Source of the DNA: Skermanella pratensis
GTDB taxonomy: Bacteria > Pseudomonadota > Alphaproteobacteria > Azospirillales > Azospirillaceae
Length of the DNA stretch: 64,000 bases
NCBI RefSeq assembly: GCF_008843145.1
Contig: NZ_CP030265.1
Location: 1 to 64,000 of the forward strand
Reading direction: 5' to 3'
Shown piece by piece: positions 1 to 11,506 of this stretch. The notes beneath the pieces were generated by a model that did no database searches, had not been told where the DNA came from, and saw only the letters and a list, made by a program, of their open reading frames with translations. How positions within the stretch are numbered: the stretch's first letter is position 1; each line of letters starts with the position of its first letter. The position numbers were made by a program, and so were the translations under genes.

Positions 1-1377
1 GTGAGCGGTCGGCTCAAGGACGAGGTCGGTGAGACGGCGTATCGGAGCTGGCTGAAGCCGCTCACCGTCAGCGAGCTGAAGGGCGGCGAGGTTCGCATCA
101 CCGTGCCGACCCGGTTCATGCGCGACTGGGTGCTGACCCACTATGCAGACCGGATCCGCGCCCTGTGGTCCGGCGAGAACCCGCGCGTCCAGTCGGTGGA
201 CATCGTCGTGGCGCCCAGCCGGCTGGACGTCGGCACCTCCGCCAACGACGACATGGGTATGGCGGGTGACCTGTCCGCCCCGATTCCCTCCGACGAGGTC
301 GAGGAGGAGCGGCCGACCTCCGGCGCCCAGCTCGGGCTGGACGGCCGCGACGAGCATTTCGCCCATCTGGACCCTCGCTTCACCTTCGAGAACTTCGTCG
401 TCGGCAAGCCGAACGAGCTGGCCCACGCCGCCGCCCGGCGGGTCACCGACGCCGCCACCGTCACCTTCAACCCGCTGTTCCTCTATGGCGGGGTCGGCCT
501 CGGCAAGACCCACCTGATGCACGCCATCGCCTGGCAGATCCGCAAGAAGGATCCCAACCGCCGGGTGCTGTACCTGTCGGCCGAGAAGTTCATGTACCAG
601 TTCATCCGGGCGCTCCGGTTCAAGGACACCATGGCCTTCAAGGAGCAGTTCCGGTCGGTCGACGTGCTGATGATCGACGACGTGCAGTTCATCAGCGGCA
701 AGGACAGCACCCAGGAGGAGTTCTTCCACACCTTCAACGCCCTGGTCGACCAGAACCGTCAGGTGGTGATCTCCGCCGACAAGTCGCCGTCCGACCTGGA
801 GGGGATGGAGGAGCGGCTGCGCTCCCGCCTCGGCTGGGGGCTGGTCGCCGACATACACCCGACCACCTACGAGCTGCGGCTCGGCATCCTCCAGGCCAAG
901 GCCGAGTCGATGAACGTCCAGATCAACTCCAAGGTCCTGGAGTTCCTGGCGCACAAGATCACCTCCAACGTCCGCGAGCTGGAAGGGGCGCTGAACCGCA
1001 TCGTCGCCCATGCCGAGCTGGTCGGCCGCGCGATCACGCTGGAATCGACCCAGGAGGTCCTGCACGACCTGCTCCGCGCCAACGACCGCCGAGTCACCAT
1101 CGACGAGATCCAGAAGAAGGTGGCGGAGCATTACAACATCCGCCTCGCCGACATGCATTCGGCCCGGCGCGCCCGCGCCGTCGCCCGGCCCCGGCAGGTC
1201 GCCATGTACCTCGCCAAGCAGCTCACCGCCCGCTCCCTGCCGGAGATCGGCCGCAAGTTCGGCGGCCGCGACCACACCACCGTGATGCACGCCGTCCGCA
1301 AGGTGGAGGAGCTCAAGACATCCGACCAGAGCTTCGCCGAGGACGTCGAGCTGCTGCGCCGCATGCTGGAGGGCTGA
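1..1377 (+). CDS. dnaA: Chromosomal replication initiator DnaA (5' end cut by window)
   Basis: DnaA binds DnaA boxes at the origin and melts it to load the replicative helicase. The visible 458 residues begin inside N-terminal domain I (the W-L-K-P-L segment near residue 17). The AAA+ domain follows, with Walker [10 protein letters not shown] (about residue 163) and Walker B LMIDDVQF (about 223). Domain IV carries the DnaA-signature helix-turn-helix with [10 protein letters not shown] (about 422-431). Domain I normally has about 10 more residues before this point, so the GTG at base 1 is probably internal and the gene starts upstream of the window. The linker (about residues 75-115) is acidic and poorly conserved, as usual. 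dnaN follows 143 bp downstream. No cluster of DnaA boxes is seen next to the gene. Confidence 0.97.
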   Translation: MSGRLKDEVGETAYRSWLKPLTVSELKGGEVRITVPTRFMRDWVLTHYADRIRALWSGENPRVQSVDIVVAPSRLDVGTSANDDMGMAGDLSAPIPSDEVEEERPTSGAQLGLDGRDEHFAHLDPRFTFENFVVGKPNELAHAAARRVTDAATVTFNPLFLYGGVGLGKTHLMHAIAWQIRKKDPNRRVLYLSAEKFMYQFIRALRFKDTMAFKEQFRSVDVLMIDDVQFISGKDSTQEEFFHTFNALVDQNRQVVISADKSPSDLEGMEERLRSRLGWGLVADIHPTTYELRLGILQAKAESMNVQINSKVLEFLAHKITSNVRELEGALNRIVAHAELVGRAITLESTQEVLHDLLRANDRRVTIDEIQKKVAEHYNIRLADMHSARRARAVARPRQVAMYLAKQLTARSLPEIGRKFGGRDHTTVMHAVRKVEELKTSDQSFAEDVELLRRMLEG

Positions 1378-1400
1378 GCGGAGTTTCCGTTCGGAAATCG

Positions 1401-1428
1401 TTAGCTTTTCGCACGCGTGTGCTATAGT
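1401..1428 (+). promoter_or_regulatory. Possible dnaN promoter
   Basis: A TATAGT hexamer at 1423-1428 lies 16 bp after a weak TTAGCT (1401-1406), in the only gap between dnaA and dnaN, about 90 bp before the dnaN start. The -10 match is good and the -35 match poor. Assignment is by pattern only. Confidence 0.35.
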
Positions 1429-1520
1429 CGGCGCCCGTTTCGCGGCACCCGGCGGGGTGCGCGCGGCAGCGGCCACACCTGTCGGAACCGGCTAAAGCCC
1501 CTCGAGACCAGCGGATCAGC

Positions 1521-2651
1521 ATGAAAATCACGATCGAACGCGCCGCCCTCCTCCGCTCCCTCGGGCATGTTCAAAGCGTGGTGGAACGCCGGAATACGAT
1601 TCCCATCCTGTCCAACGTCATGCTGAAGGCCGAGAACGGCGAACTGGCGCTGACCGCGACCGACATGGACCTGGAAATCGTCGAATCCGTTCCCGCCGAC
1701 ATCGCCCAGCCGGGATCGACCACGGCGCCGGCCCACACCCTGTACGACATCGTCCGCAAGCTGCCCGACGGCAGCCAGGTGGAGCTTGACAGTTCCGGCG
1801 ACAACGGGCTGCTGACGCTGCGGTCGGGCCGCTCCAACTTCAAGCTAGGCTGCCTGCCGGTCGAGGACTTCCCCCAGATGTCCGGCGGCGACATGGCCCA
1901 TCGCTTCACCCTCGCCGTCTCCGACCTGCGGAACCTGGTGGACCGCACCCGCTTCGCGATCTCCACGGAGGAGACCCGCTACTACCTCAACGGCATCTAC
2001 CTGCACGCCACCAAGTCGCGCGCCGGCGAGGCGGAGGTGCCGGTGCTGCGCGCGGTCGCGACCGATGGCCACCGGCTGGCCCGGGTCGAGATCCCGCTGC
2101 CCGACGGGGCGGCCGGGATCCCCGGCGTGATCGTGCCGCGCAAGACCGTGCTGGAGATCCGGAAGCTGATCGACGAGGCGGCCGACCGGATCGAGGTCAG
2201 CCTGTCCGAAACCAAGGTCCGCTTCGGCTTCGACGCCGTGACGGTGACATCCAAGCTGATCGACGGCACCTTCCCCGACTACGAGCGGGTGATCCCGACC
2301 GGCAACGACAAGGTGCTGGAGGTGGACAGCCGCGTCTTCGCCAGCGCCGTGGACCGGGTCGCGACCATCTCGACCGAGAAGAGCCGGGCGGTCAAGCTCA
2401 GCATCGACCGCGGCAACCTGACCCTGTCGGCGACCAGCCCGGAGGCCGGCAGCGCCACCGAGGAGCTGGAGGTCAGTTATGACAGCTCGCCCCTCGAAAT
2501 CGGTTTCAACTCTCGCTATCTATTGGACATCACTCAGCAGATCGAGGGTGAAGGCGCCCGGTTCACCATGGCCGACGCCGCGTCTCCCACGATCGTACGG
2601 GATGTGGCCGACAGTTCGGCCCTGTATGTTCTGATGCCGATGCGCGTTTGA
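1521..2651 (+). CDS. dnaN: DNA polymerase III sliding clamp, beta subunit
   Basis: This is the ring-shaped processivity clamp that tethers polymerase III and many repair proteins to DNA. The 376 residues match the usual length of about 370 and span three clamp domains. The N-terminus is typical of the family (MKITIERAALLRSLGHVQ). The C-terminus ends in VLMPMRV, the conserved peptide-pocket strand with the M-P-M-R motif. It sits between dnaA and recF as in many alphaproteobacteria. The stop codon overlaps a TTG that opens the recF reading frame, so translational coupling to recF is possible. Confidence 0.97.
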   Translation: MKITIERAALLRSLGHVQSVVERRNTIPILSNVMLKAENGELALTATDMDLEIVESVPADIAQPGSTTAPAHTLYDIVRKLPDGSQVELDSSGDNGLLTLRSGRSNFKLGCLPVEDFPQMSGGDMAHRFTLAVSDLRNLVDRTRFAISTEETRYYLNGIYLHATKSRAGEAEVPVLRAVATDGHRLARVEIPLPDGAAGIPGVIVPRKTVLEIRKLIDEAADRIEVSLSETKVRFGFDAVTVTSKLIDGTFPDYERVIPTGNDKVLEVDSRVFASAVDRVATISTEKSRAVKLSIDRGNLTLSATSPEAGSATEELEVSYDSSPLEIGFNSRYLLDITQQIEGEGARFTMADAASPTIVRDVADSSALYVLMPMRV

Positions 2652-2733
2652 CGCGCGGCCGTGCGGGAAGCGCGGCCCTCGCGGCGTGGCCGGGTACGGA
2701 TACGGGTCCGGGCGCCGCCGCGGGTATGGCTGG

Positions 2734-2778
2734 AGTTTCGATGCCGCCAGTTTCGATGCCGCCAGTTTCCATGTCGTC
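2734..2778 (+). repeat. Three tandem 15-bp repeats, each with an ATG, at the recF 5' end
   Basis: Units at 2734-2748 and 2749-2763 are identical (agtttcgatgccgcc), and the third, 2764-2778, is diverged (agtttccatgtcgtc). Each unit contains an ATG in the recF frame and encodes S-M-P-P-V or a variant. The array lies before the conserved RecF domain, so copy number could change without harming the protein. The first unit overlaps a Shine-Dalgarno-like GGAG (2732-2735). Confidence 0.8.
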
Positions 2779-3949
2779 AGGCCCGATAGCCTTGCGCGAT
2801 GCGCCCGCCCCCAGGCTGGCGGTCACCCGCCTGACCTTGACGCAGTTCCGCTGCTATGACGGCGCGCGGCTGAACGCCGACGCGCGCCCCGTCGTGCTGA
2901 CGGGGCCGAACGGCGCCGGCAAGACCAACCTGCTTGAAGCCGTCAGCTTCCTGTCGCCGGGCCGCGGCCTGCGCCGCGCCCGCTTGGCCGACGTGGAGCG
3001 GATCGGGGCCCCGGAGGGCAGCGGCTGGGCGGTCGCGGCCCGGGTCGAGACGCCGTTCGGCCCGGTCGATATCGGCACCGGCCGCGACGGCGCCTCCGAC
3101 GGCCAGTCGGAACGCCGCCTCGTCCGGATCGACGGCCATCCCGTGCGGGGCCAGGTGGCCCTGGCCGAGCATGTGGCGCTGACCTGGCTGACGCCCCAGA
3201 TGGACCGCCTGTTCGTGGAAGGGTCGAGCGGCCGGCGCCGCTTCCTGGACCGGCTGGTGTTCGGCTTCGACCCCGCCCATGCCGGGCGGCTCAGCCGCTA
3301 CGAGCACGCGCTGCGCGAACGCGGGCGCCTGCTGCGCGACGGCCGGGGCGACGACGCCTGGCTGTGCGCGCTTGAGGACGAGATGGCGACCTCCGGCGTC
3401 GCGGTCGCCGCCGCCCGGCGCGACATGGTGGCGCGGCTCCAGCAAGCCTGCGAGCAGGCGACCGGCCCGTTCCCGCGGGCCGACATCGCGGTCTCCGGCA
3501 CGGTGGAGGACTGGCTGGCCGACCAGCCGGCCCTGGCGGCCGAGGACGCGCTCCGCCGCCGGCTCTCCGAATCCCGCCGCCACGAAGGCTCCGGGAGCGC
3601 CGGGGAGGGCGGCACCGCGGGTCCCCACCGAAGCGACCTCGCGGTCCGCCACCGCGGCAAGGACATGCCGGCCGAGTTCTGCTCGACCGGCGAGCAGAAG
3701 GCGCTGCTGATCGCCATCGTCCTGGCCAACGCCCGGCTGATGGCGGCGGAGCGCGGCCAGCCGCCCCTGATGCTGCTGGACGAGGTGGCGGCCCACCTGG
3801 ACGCCGACCGGCGGAGCGCCCTGTTCGGCGAGATCCTGGATCTCGGCGCCCAGGCCTGGCTGACCGGCACCGACGCGGGCACCTTCGCCGAGCTGGGCGA
3901 CCGGGCCAGCTTCTTCCGCGTGGAGGACGCCCATGTCCATCCGGTCTGA
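2741..3949 (+). CDS. recF: DNA replication and repair protein RecF
   Basis: RecF is an SMC-like ATPase that helps load RecA at single-strand gaps with RecO and RecR. The ATPase features are Walker A GPNGAGKTN, the ABC signature STGEQK and Walker B LMLLDEV followed by AHLD. The conserved domain begins at V-T-R-L-T-L-T-Q-F-R-C-Y (from about 2821). The frame is open from a TTG at 2648 that overlaps the dnaN stop, giving 433 residues with a low-complexity, unconserved leader. I prefer ATG 2741 because GGAG sits 5 bp before it; ATGs at 2726, 2756 and 2771 are alternatives. gyrB follows 88 bp later. Confidence 0.93.
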   Translation: MPPVSMPPVSMSSGPIALRDAPAPRLAVTRLTLTQFRCYDGARLNADARPVVLTGPNGAGKTNLLEAVSFLSPGRGLRRARLADVERIGAPEGSGWAVAARVETPFGPVDIGTGRDGASDGQSERRLVRIDGHPVRGQVALAEHVALTWLTPQMDRLFVEGSSGRRRFLDRLVFGFDPAHAGRLSRYEHALRERGRLLRDGRGDDAWLCALEDEMATSGVAVAAARRDMVARLQQACEQATGPFPRADIAVSGTVEDWLADQPALAAEDALRRRLSESRRHEGSGSAGEGGTAGPHRSDLAVRHRGKDMPAEFCSTGEQKALLIAIVLANARLMAAERGQPPLMLLDEVAAHLDADRRSALFGEILDLGAQAWLTGTDAGTFAELGDRASFFRVEDAHVHPV

Positions 3950-3988
3950 CGCTTCGCCCGCCGTCCCGGCCCCCCGATTCTCCGCCGT

Positions 3989-4002
3989 GGGGATTAATCC
4001 CC
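3989..4002. promoter_or_regulatory. Perfect 14-bp palindrome upstream of gyrB
   Basis: ggggattaatcccc is its own reverse complement. It lies 36 bp before the gyrB start, close to a possible -10 (gatagt, about 4024-4029). It could be a protein-binding site at the gyrB promoter or a short hairpin. No regulator can be named. Confidence 0.35.
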
Positions 4003-4028
4003 CGGCATGTACCCCGAAACTCTGATAG

Positions 4029-6524
<2,496 letters not shown>

Positions 6525-6616
6525 GGGGCATCGCTCATCCGAACACGGGAACCATTCCCCGGAAGTCCGGTTCCAAGGTTTCGATCATCGAGTCCATTCC
6601 CGACCACAGGGGGACC

Positions 6617-6670
6617 GTGACGATGACCAAGTTCACCGGGAACACCGGCCAAACTCCGGAGACCGCCTGA
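6617..6670 (+). CDS. Possible 17-residue peptide with a strong Shine-Dalgarno
   Basis: A GTG (6617) or in-frame ATG (6623) is preceded by AGGGGGA (6608-6614) and opens a frame to TGA at 6668-6670. The peptide is hydrophilic (ends TGQTPETA) with no recognisable family. It ends just before the FNR-type box at 6678. The rest of the 6525-6774 gap holds no other candidate gene. The ORF may be chance; only the ribosome-binding site makes it worth recording. Confidence 0.2.
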   Translation: MTMTKFTGNTGQTPETA

Positions 6671-6677
6671 CCGGATC

Positions 6678-6719
6678 TTGATCCGGATCAAGTTTCCCGG
6701 CGGAGTGGCCGCGTATACT
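6678..6719 (+). promoter_or_regulatory. FNR/FixK-type box and -10 before the copper cluster
   Basis: TTGATCCGGATCAA (6678-6691) matches the FNR/Anr/FixK consensus TTGAT-N4-ATCAA exactly and sits in a 16-bp palindrome (6677-6692). TATACT (6714-6719) is centred 32 bp downstream of the box centre. This is the geometry of a class II FNR-activated promoter with the box near -41.5. The inferred start is near 6726, giving a leader of about 49 nt before the ATG at 6775. The ccoN promoter has the same spacing. Confidence 0.75.
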
Positions 6720-6774
6720 CGGAACGAGGCGACCGGAAGTCCGACTCCTGGCGACACTGGCGAGGCCTTCAAGG

Positions 6775-7146
6775 ATGCGACGCGGCATCGGCAAGATCGT
6801 GAGAACCCTGGTGGCGTGCCTGCTGATGCTGGCACTGCCCGGGGCTTCCCTCGTGCCGGACGCCGCGTTCGCCGATCACCTCCGGCACGGCTGCGAGCAT
6901 GCGGCCGACCTCGCCGCCGGAGCCCTTCCTTCCGATACCGGCGGGGGTGATTGCACCGGCACGACCGACACCGGTTTCAAATGCCGGATCGGTTTCCAGT
7001 GCATGACGGTGGCCGGCGGCCTTCCCGCATCCTTCTCCCTGCTCCTGGTCGGCCCGCCCGCCGGTTCGGAACTGCCACCGGCCGCCGCACTGCTGGACGG
7101 CATAGATCCGGCTCCCGTTCTTCATCCTCCCAGGCCGGTCGTCTGA
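6775..7146 (+). CDS. Small exported cysteine-containing protein of the copper cluster
   Basis: The 123-residue product has a basic start (MRRGIGKIVR), a hydrophobic stretch (about residues 11-24) and an A-F-A-D site near residue 33 suggesting signal peptidase cleavage. The mature part has a His/Cys pair (HGCEHAAD) and three further cysteines (about residues 59, 69, 75), so metal binding or disulfides are plausible. No family was assigned with confidence; it resembles the small secreted proteins often found beside copper-resistance genes. It is the first gene after the FNR-type promoter and 94 bp before the Spy-like gene. Confidence 0.6.
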   Translation: MRRGIGKIVRTLVACLLMLALPGASLVPDAAFADHLRHGCEHAADLAAGALPSDTGGGDCTGTTDTGFKCRIGFQCMTVAGGLPASFSLLLVGPPAGSELPPAAALLDGIDPAPVLHPPRPVV

Positions 7147-7240
7147 CCGATCCGGAACGCCGGCTTGCCCGGCGTCGCCTGCACCACGCGTTCGCCCGCC
7201 GCCCTTTCACGACGGCGGCATGGTTCCGATGGAGGAAACG

Positions 7241-7960
7241 ATGAAGACCCTTACCCGCATGACGCTCCCCGTTCTCGCGCTGCTGGCCTCGGCGGCCTTC
7301 GCCCAGGCCCAGCCGCAATCCCCGATGCAGGCCCCGATGCAATCCCGGGCGGACGACCACCAGGCCCACCATCCAGCCGGCCAGACCGCGCAGGCGCAGC
7401 CCGATGCGGCTCCGATGCAGCAGCCGGGCGCCGGCATGGGGATGCGGGGCATGGGCGGCCAACAAGGCATGCCGATGCAGGGAATGCCCATGGGCGGCGG
7501 CCAGGGCGGCATGATGATGGACTGCCCGATGATGCGCTCCGGCCAGGGCGGCGCCTCCGCGGGCATGCCCATGATGCAGGGCATGGGCCAGGGCATGATG
7601 GGAAACATGGGCCAGGGCGGAATGGGCATGCCCTTCGAGCACGCCGAGGGCCGCATCGCCTTCCTGAAGGCCGAGATCGGCATCACCGACGCGCAGCAGA
7701 ACGCCTGGAACGCCTTCGCCGACGCGATGCGCCGCAACGCGGAGACGCACCGGGCCATGCACCGGCAGATGATGAGCGCGGAAGCCGCAGCCGCCTCGGA
7801 CTGGCAGGAGCGTCTCGACCGGCGGACCCGGATGATGACCGCCCGCGCCGAGGCCATGACCGCCCTGAACGCCGCCGCCGGGCCGCTGTTCTCCGCCTTG
7901 TCGGAAGACCAGCGGCAGAAGGCCGAGAGGTTGCTTTCCGGCCCCATGGGCATGATGTGA
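7241..7960 (+). CDS. Met/His-rich periplasmic protein, Spy/CpxP (LTXXQ)-like
   Basis: A signal peptide (MKTLTRMTLPVLALLASAAF) ends at A-Q-A near residue 22. Residues about 25-140 are extremely rich in Met, Gln, Gly and His (repeats such as GMPMQGMPMGG, and a DCPMM motif), typical of periplasmic copper or silver binding. The C-terminal half is helical, with an LTXXQ-type segment (GITDAQQNAWNAFADAMR) as in Spy/CpxP-family proteins. I chose ATG 7241 because GGAGG lies 5 bp upstream; the frame stays open to 7220. Likely role, inferred: metal buffering or envelope-stress chaperone beside the copper exporter. Confidence 0.75.
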   Translation: MKTLTRMTLPVLALLASAAFAQAQPQSPMQAPMQSRADDHQAHHPAGQTAQAQPDAAPMQQPGAGMGMRGMGGQQGMPMQGMPMGGGQGGMMMDCPMMRSGQGGASAGMPMMQGMGQGMMGNMGQGGMGMPFEHAEGRIAFLKAEIGITDAQQNAWNAFADAMRRNAETHRAMHRQMMSAEAAAASDWQERLDRRTRMMTARAEAMTALNAAAGPLFSALSEDQRQKAERLLSGPMGMM

Positions 7961-8039
7961 TGACGGCGGCGGCTCAATTCGCCAGAAATCGATAGGCCTG
8001 AAATCGATCCGCCTGAAACCAGGCCGCCAGAACCACTCG

Positions 8040-8068
8040 GGGGCGCCCGCACCGCGCACGGGCGCCCC
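8040..8068 (+). terminator. Strong GC hairpin between the Spy-like and DUF411 genes
   Basis: A perfect 10-bp stem (ggggcgcccg / cgggcgcccc) with a 9-nt loop ends 15 bp before the next ATG. No T-run follows, so it may be a processing or stability element rather than a terminator, allowing partial read-through to the DUF411 and ATPase genes. Confidence 0.5.
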
Positions 8069-8083
8069 GCTCCGGGAGACATC

Positions 8084-8560
8084 ATGAAGACCAGGAAGAC
8101 CCTGCTCGCCGCACTGACCGGCGCCCTCGCGATCGGCGCCGCCGCCTTCGCCGCGGCCATGCCCGTCCACGCCGAACCGGCCGCCGCCGCCGGCCAGGAG
8201 GTGGAAGTCTGGAAATCCCCCAGCTGCGGCTGCTGCGGCGGCTGGGTGAAGCACATGCAGGCCGCCGGCTTCACCGTGAAGGTCCACGACATCGAGGACG
8301 TGCAGCCGGTCAGGACGGCCAGCGGTGTCCCAGACGCGCTGGGCTCCTGCCACACCGCCAAGGTCGGCGGCTACGTGGTCGAGGGCCACGTCCCCGCGAA
8401 GGACGTCCTGCGCCTGCTCGCGGAGAAGCCGAAGGCGACGGGGCTGTCCGCCCCCGGAATGCCGGCGGACGCGCCCGGCATGGATATGGGGACCGGCCAG
8501 CCCTACGACGTGATCCTGTTCGACGCCGGCGGCGGCGCCAAGGTCTACGCGCGGCACTGA
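8084..8560 (+). CDS. DUF411 periplasmic metal-binding protein
   Basis: The 158-residue product has a signal peptide ending at H-A-E-P (about residue 28). A thioredoxin-like DUF411 domain follows, with SPSCGCCGGW (Cys about 47, 49, 50) and the downstream C-H-T motif (about 90) typical of the family. The C-terminus is Met/Asp-rich (MPADAPGMDMG). DUF411 proteins are commonly encoded next to copper-efflux genes and are thought to bind copper in the periplasm. A good GGGAG precedes the ATG, and the P-type ATPase starts 59 bp downstream. The periplasmic copper role is inference from family and context. Confidence 0.85.
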   Translation: MKTRKTLLAALTGALAIGAAAFAAAMPVHAEPAAAAGQEVEVWKSPSCGCCGGWVKHMQAAGFTVKVHDIEDVQPVRTASGVPDALGSCHTAKVGGYVVEGHVPAKDVLRLLAEKPKATGLSAPGMPADAPGMDMGTGQPYDVILFDAGGGAKVYARH

Positions 8561-8619
8561 TCCCGGCCCGACGGCCCCCCGGCGGTCCGATGTAACGCAC
8601 GAGGAAACGGAGGACCGGC

Positions 8620-10998
8620 ATGGCCGATCCGCATCCCGCAGGCAACCATCACGGCCACCATCACGGCCACCACCACGGCCATGCCCATCCGGACGACGGC
8701 GGGCCGATGGCGAAGGACCCCGTCTGCGGCATGACCGTGGACCCGGCCACGTCCCGGCACCGCGCCGAACATGGCGGGCGGACCCTGCATTTCTGCTCGG
8801 CCGCCTGCCATGACAGGTTCGTCGCCGATCCCGACCGCTACCTGAACCCCGTCGACAAGCCGCCGGAGCCGGCCGGGCAGGGCGTCATCTACACCTGCCC
8901 GATGCATCCCGAGATCCGCCAGGAAGGTCCGGGCACCTGTCCCATCTGCGGCATGGCGCTGGAGCCGGTCGGCGGCGGCGCGGAGGACGGGCCGAACCCC
9001 GAACTCGCCGACATGACCCGGCGTTTCCGGATCGGCGCCATCCTGACCGTCCCCCTGTTCATCCTGGAGATGGCGGCGCACATCCCCGGCATGGGGCTCC
9101 ATGGCATCCTGCCGCCCCGGATCTCCCTGTGGGTCCAGTTCCTGCTGGCCACGCCGGTCGTCCTGTGGGCGGGGTGGCCGCTGCTGGAACGCGGCTGGCG
9201 CTCCTTCGCCACCCGCCGCCTCAACATGTTCTCGCTGATCGCGCTCGGCGTGGGCGCCGCCTACCTGTTCAGCCTCGTCGCCACGTTCCTGCCGGGCCTC
9301 TTCCCGGCCGGGTTCCGGGACGCGGAGGGACTGGTCGCGGTCTATTACGAGGCAGCCGCCGTCATCACCGTCCTGGTGCTGCTGGGGCAGGTGCTGGAAC
9401 TCCGCGCGCGGGAGCGGACCGGCGGCGCCATCAAGGCCCTGCTGAACCTGGCGCCCAAGACCGCCCGGCGCATCCGCGACGGCGGCGAGGACGAGGAAGT
9501 CCCGCTCGACCGCGTGCAGGTCGGCGACCGCCTGCGGGTCAGGCCCGGCGAGAGCGTCCCGGTGGACGGCACGGTGCTCGACGGGCGCGGCGCCGTGGAC
9601 GAGTCCATGGTGACCGGCGAGTCCATGCCCGTGGAGAAGGCGCCCGGGACCAAGGTCATCGGCGGCACCCTCAACCAGACCGGCGCGCTGGTCGTGCGGG
9701 CGGACGGGGTCGGCTCCGACACGATGCTGTCGCGCATCGTCGCCATGGTCGCGGAGGCCCAGCGCAGCCGGGCTCCCATCCAGCGGCTCGCCGACATCGT
9801 GTCCGCCTGGTTCGTGCCCTCCGTCATCGTCGTGGCCGTGCTGGCCTTCGCCGCCTGGATGGCCTTGGGGCCGTCCCCCGCCTTCGCCCATGCCCTCATC
9901 GCCGCCGTCTCGGTCCTCATCATCGCGTGCCCCTGCGCCCTCGGGCTGGCGACGCCGATGTCCATCATGGTCGGCGTCGGCAAGGGGGCGACCGCGGGCG
10001 TGCTGATCAAGAACGCGGAGGCGCTGGAGCGCTTCGAGAAGGTGGACACGCTGGTCGTGGACAAGACCGGCACCCTGACCGAGGGCCGGCCCCGCGTCGT
10101 CGCCGTGGTCCCGGCGCCCGGCTTCGACGAAACTTCCGTCCTGTCGCTGGCCGCGGGACTGGAGCGGTCGAGCGAGCATCCGCTGGCGGCGGCCATCGTC
10201 TCCGCCGCCCGGGATCGCGGCCTGGAATCCCCCGACGTGACCGGCTTCGGGTCGGTGACCGGCAAGGGCGTTTCCGGAAATGTCGGCGGGCGGAACGTCT
10301 CGCTGGGCAACGCCGCCATGATGCGGGACCAGGGCATCGCCCTGGGCGACCTGGAAAGCCGCGCCGACGCCCTCCGGCGGGACGGCGCCACGGCGCTGTT
10401 CGCGTCGATCGACGGCAGGCCCGGCGGCGTGATCGCCGTCGCCGATCCCGTCAAGGCCAGCACGCCCGAGGCGCTCGCTAGGCTGCGCGAGGATGGCATC
10501 CGCATCGTGATGCTGACCGGCGACAACCGGACCACCGCCGAAGCCGTGGCCCGGACCCTCGGCATCTCCGACATCGAGGCGGAGGTCCTGCCCGAGGACA
10601 AGAACCAGGTGGTGAAACGCCTCAGGGCCGGGGGCCGTGTGGTCGCCATGGCGGGCGACGGCGTCAACGACGCCCCGGCCCTGGCGGAGGCCGATGTGGG
10701 GATCGCCATGGGCACCGGGACCGACGTCGCAATCCAGAGCGCCGGCGTGACCCTGGTGAAGGGCGATCTGGCGGGCATCGCCCGGGCTCGGACGCTCAGC
10801 CGGGCCACCATGTCCAACATCCGCCAGAACCTCGTCCTGGCCTTCGTCTACAACGCGCTGGGCGTCCCCGTCGCCGCCGGCCTGTTCTACCCGCTGTTCG
10901 GCTGGACCCTCAGCCCGATCATCGCCGCCGCCGCGATGGCGCTCAGCTCCGTCAGCGTGATCGGCAACGCCCTGCGCCTCAGGACGCTCCGCCTGTGA
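8620..10998 (+). CDS. Copper-type P1B ATPase with His-rich tail, YHS and HMBD domains
   Basis: A heavy-metal-exporting P-type ATPase of 792 residues in the inner membrane. The N-terminus is a His/Gly run (H-H-G-H repeats, residues 9-22). A YHS domain follows (about 31-77, with DPVCGM and FCS-x3-C), then a heavy-metal-binding domain (about 90-117, YTCPMHPEI and CPICGM). There is no classical HMA (GMTCxxC) domain. The core has CPC in [13 protein letters not shown] (about 437), the phosphorylation motif [11 protein letters not shown] (about 481) and the hinge [10 protein letters not shown] (about 680). CPC and context point to Cu(I) or Ag(I). It is the last gene of the cluster. Confidence 0.93.
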   Translation: MADPHPAGNHHGHHHGHHHGHAHPDDGGPMAKDPVCGMTVDPATSRHRAEHGGRTLHFCSAACHDRFVADPDRYLNPVDKPPEPAGQGVIYTCPMHPEIRQEGPGTCPICGMALEPVGGGAEDGPNPELADMTRRFRIGAILTVPLFILEMAAHIPGMGLHGILPPRISLWVQFLLATPVVLWAGWPLLERGWRSFATRRLNMFSLIALGVGAAYLFSLVATFLPGLFPAGFRDAEGLVAVYYEAAAVITVLVLLGQVLELRARERTGGAIKALLNLAPKTARRIRDGGEDEEVPLDRVQVGDRLRVRPGESVPVDGTVLDGRGAVDESMVTGESMPVEKAPGTKVIGGTLNQTGALVVRADGVGSDTMLSRIVAMVAEAQRSRAPIQRLADIVSAWFVPSVIVVAVLAFAAWMALGPSPAFAHALIAAVSVLIIACPCALGLATPMSIMVGVGKGATAGVLIKNAEALERFEKVDTLVVDKTGTLTEGRPRVVAVVPAPGFDETSVLSLAAGLERSSEHPLAAAIVSAARDRGLESPDVTGFGSVTGKGVSGNVGGRNVSLGNAAMMRDQGIALGDLESRADALRRDGATALFASIDGRPGGVIAVADPVKASTPEALARLREDGIRIVMLTGDNRTTAEAVARTLGISDIEAEVLPEDKNQVVKRLRAGGRVVAMAGDGVNDAPALAEADVGIAMGTGTDVAIQSAGVTLVKGDLAGIARARTLSRATMSNIRQNLVLAFVYNALGVPVAAGLFYPLFGWTLSPIIAAAAMALSSVSVIGNALRLRTLRL

Positions 10999-11144
10999 AG
11001 GACGCTCCGCAGGAACGATGGTCCGCCCCCGCGCGGCTGCCGTCCGGAGATGCCTGCTTCACGACCGAGGCGTCCCTCATGCGGCGCTTGCAATCCCGGG
11101 CTCGGCTACCCTACTGTGAATTCTGCTAAAATATGTGACATGCG

Positions 11145-11432
11145 ATGCGAGACCACCGGAACCGCTTTGCTCTGCCCCTCGCGGGCCTCGACAACGTGCT
11201 TCGATCGTACGGCGGTGCGGTTGCGCCTCCTGTCGTGATTCCCAGGCGCCATGATGACGTGGTTGCACAAGTGGTTGAACGGATCATCGACGACGCCGGC
11301 GTCGCCAGGGCGCGGCGCATCCTCGATGCCGCCGCCAGGGCGGAACGCGGCGGTGCCAAGGTCACCTGGCTGACAGGCATGTCCAAGGAAGAGCGGCGCG
11401 AACGCCTTTTCGGCAAGATGCCGCGTTCCTGA
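11145..11432 (+). CDS. Unrecognised 95-residue protein
   Basis: No family recognised. The protein has a mixed N-terminus and a charged helical C-terminus (ARRILDAAARAERG, then SKEERRERLFGKM). A TAAAAT -10-like hexamer lies at 11127-11132, only 13-18 bp before the ATGs at 11140 and 11145, so the mRNA would be nearly leaderless if this is the promoter. The next gene starts about 75 bp later. It could be the first gene of a small two-gene unit. Coding status is moderate; start uncertain. Confidence 0.4.
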   Translation: MRDHRNRFALPLAGLDNVLRSYGGAVAPPVVIPRRHDDVVAQVVERIIDDAGVARARRILDAAARAERGGAKVTWLTGMSKEERRERLFGKMPRS

Positions 11433-11506
11433 GTTCAGCTGGAATTTCGCGGCCCACCCGACTCTCCCTGCGGTACATCGAACCGAAACCCAAGATCGTC
11501 GGCATC

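Noticed and set aside
1378-1520. Replication origin next to dnaA
   Set aside because: No cluster of DnaA boxes or AT-rich unwinding region is visible in this gap or elsewhere nearby.
8620-10998. Assigning the ATPase as the cbb3 maturation pump CcoI
   Set aside because: CcoI belongs to ccoGHIS and has an HMA domain; this one has YHS and HMBD domains and sits with copper-resistance genes, so only a functional link is suggested.
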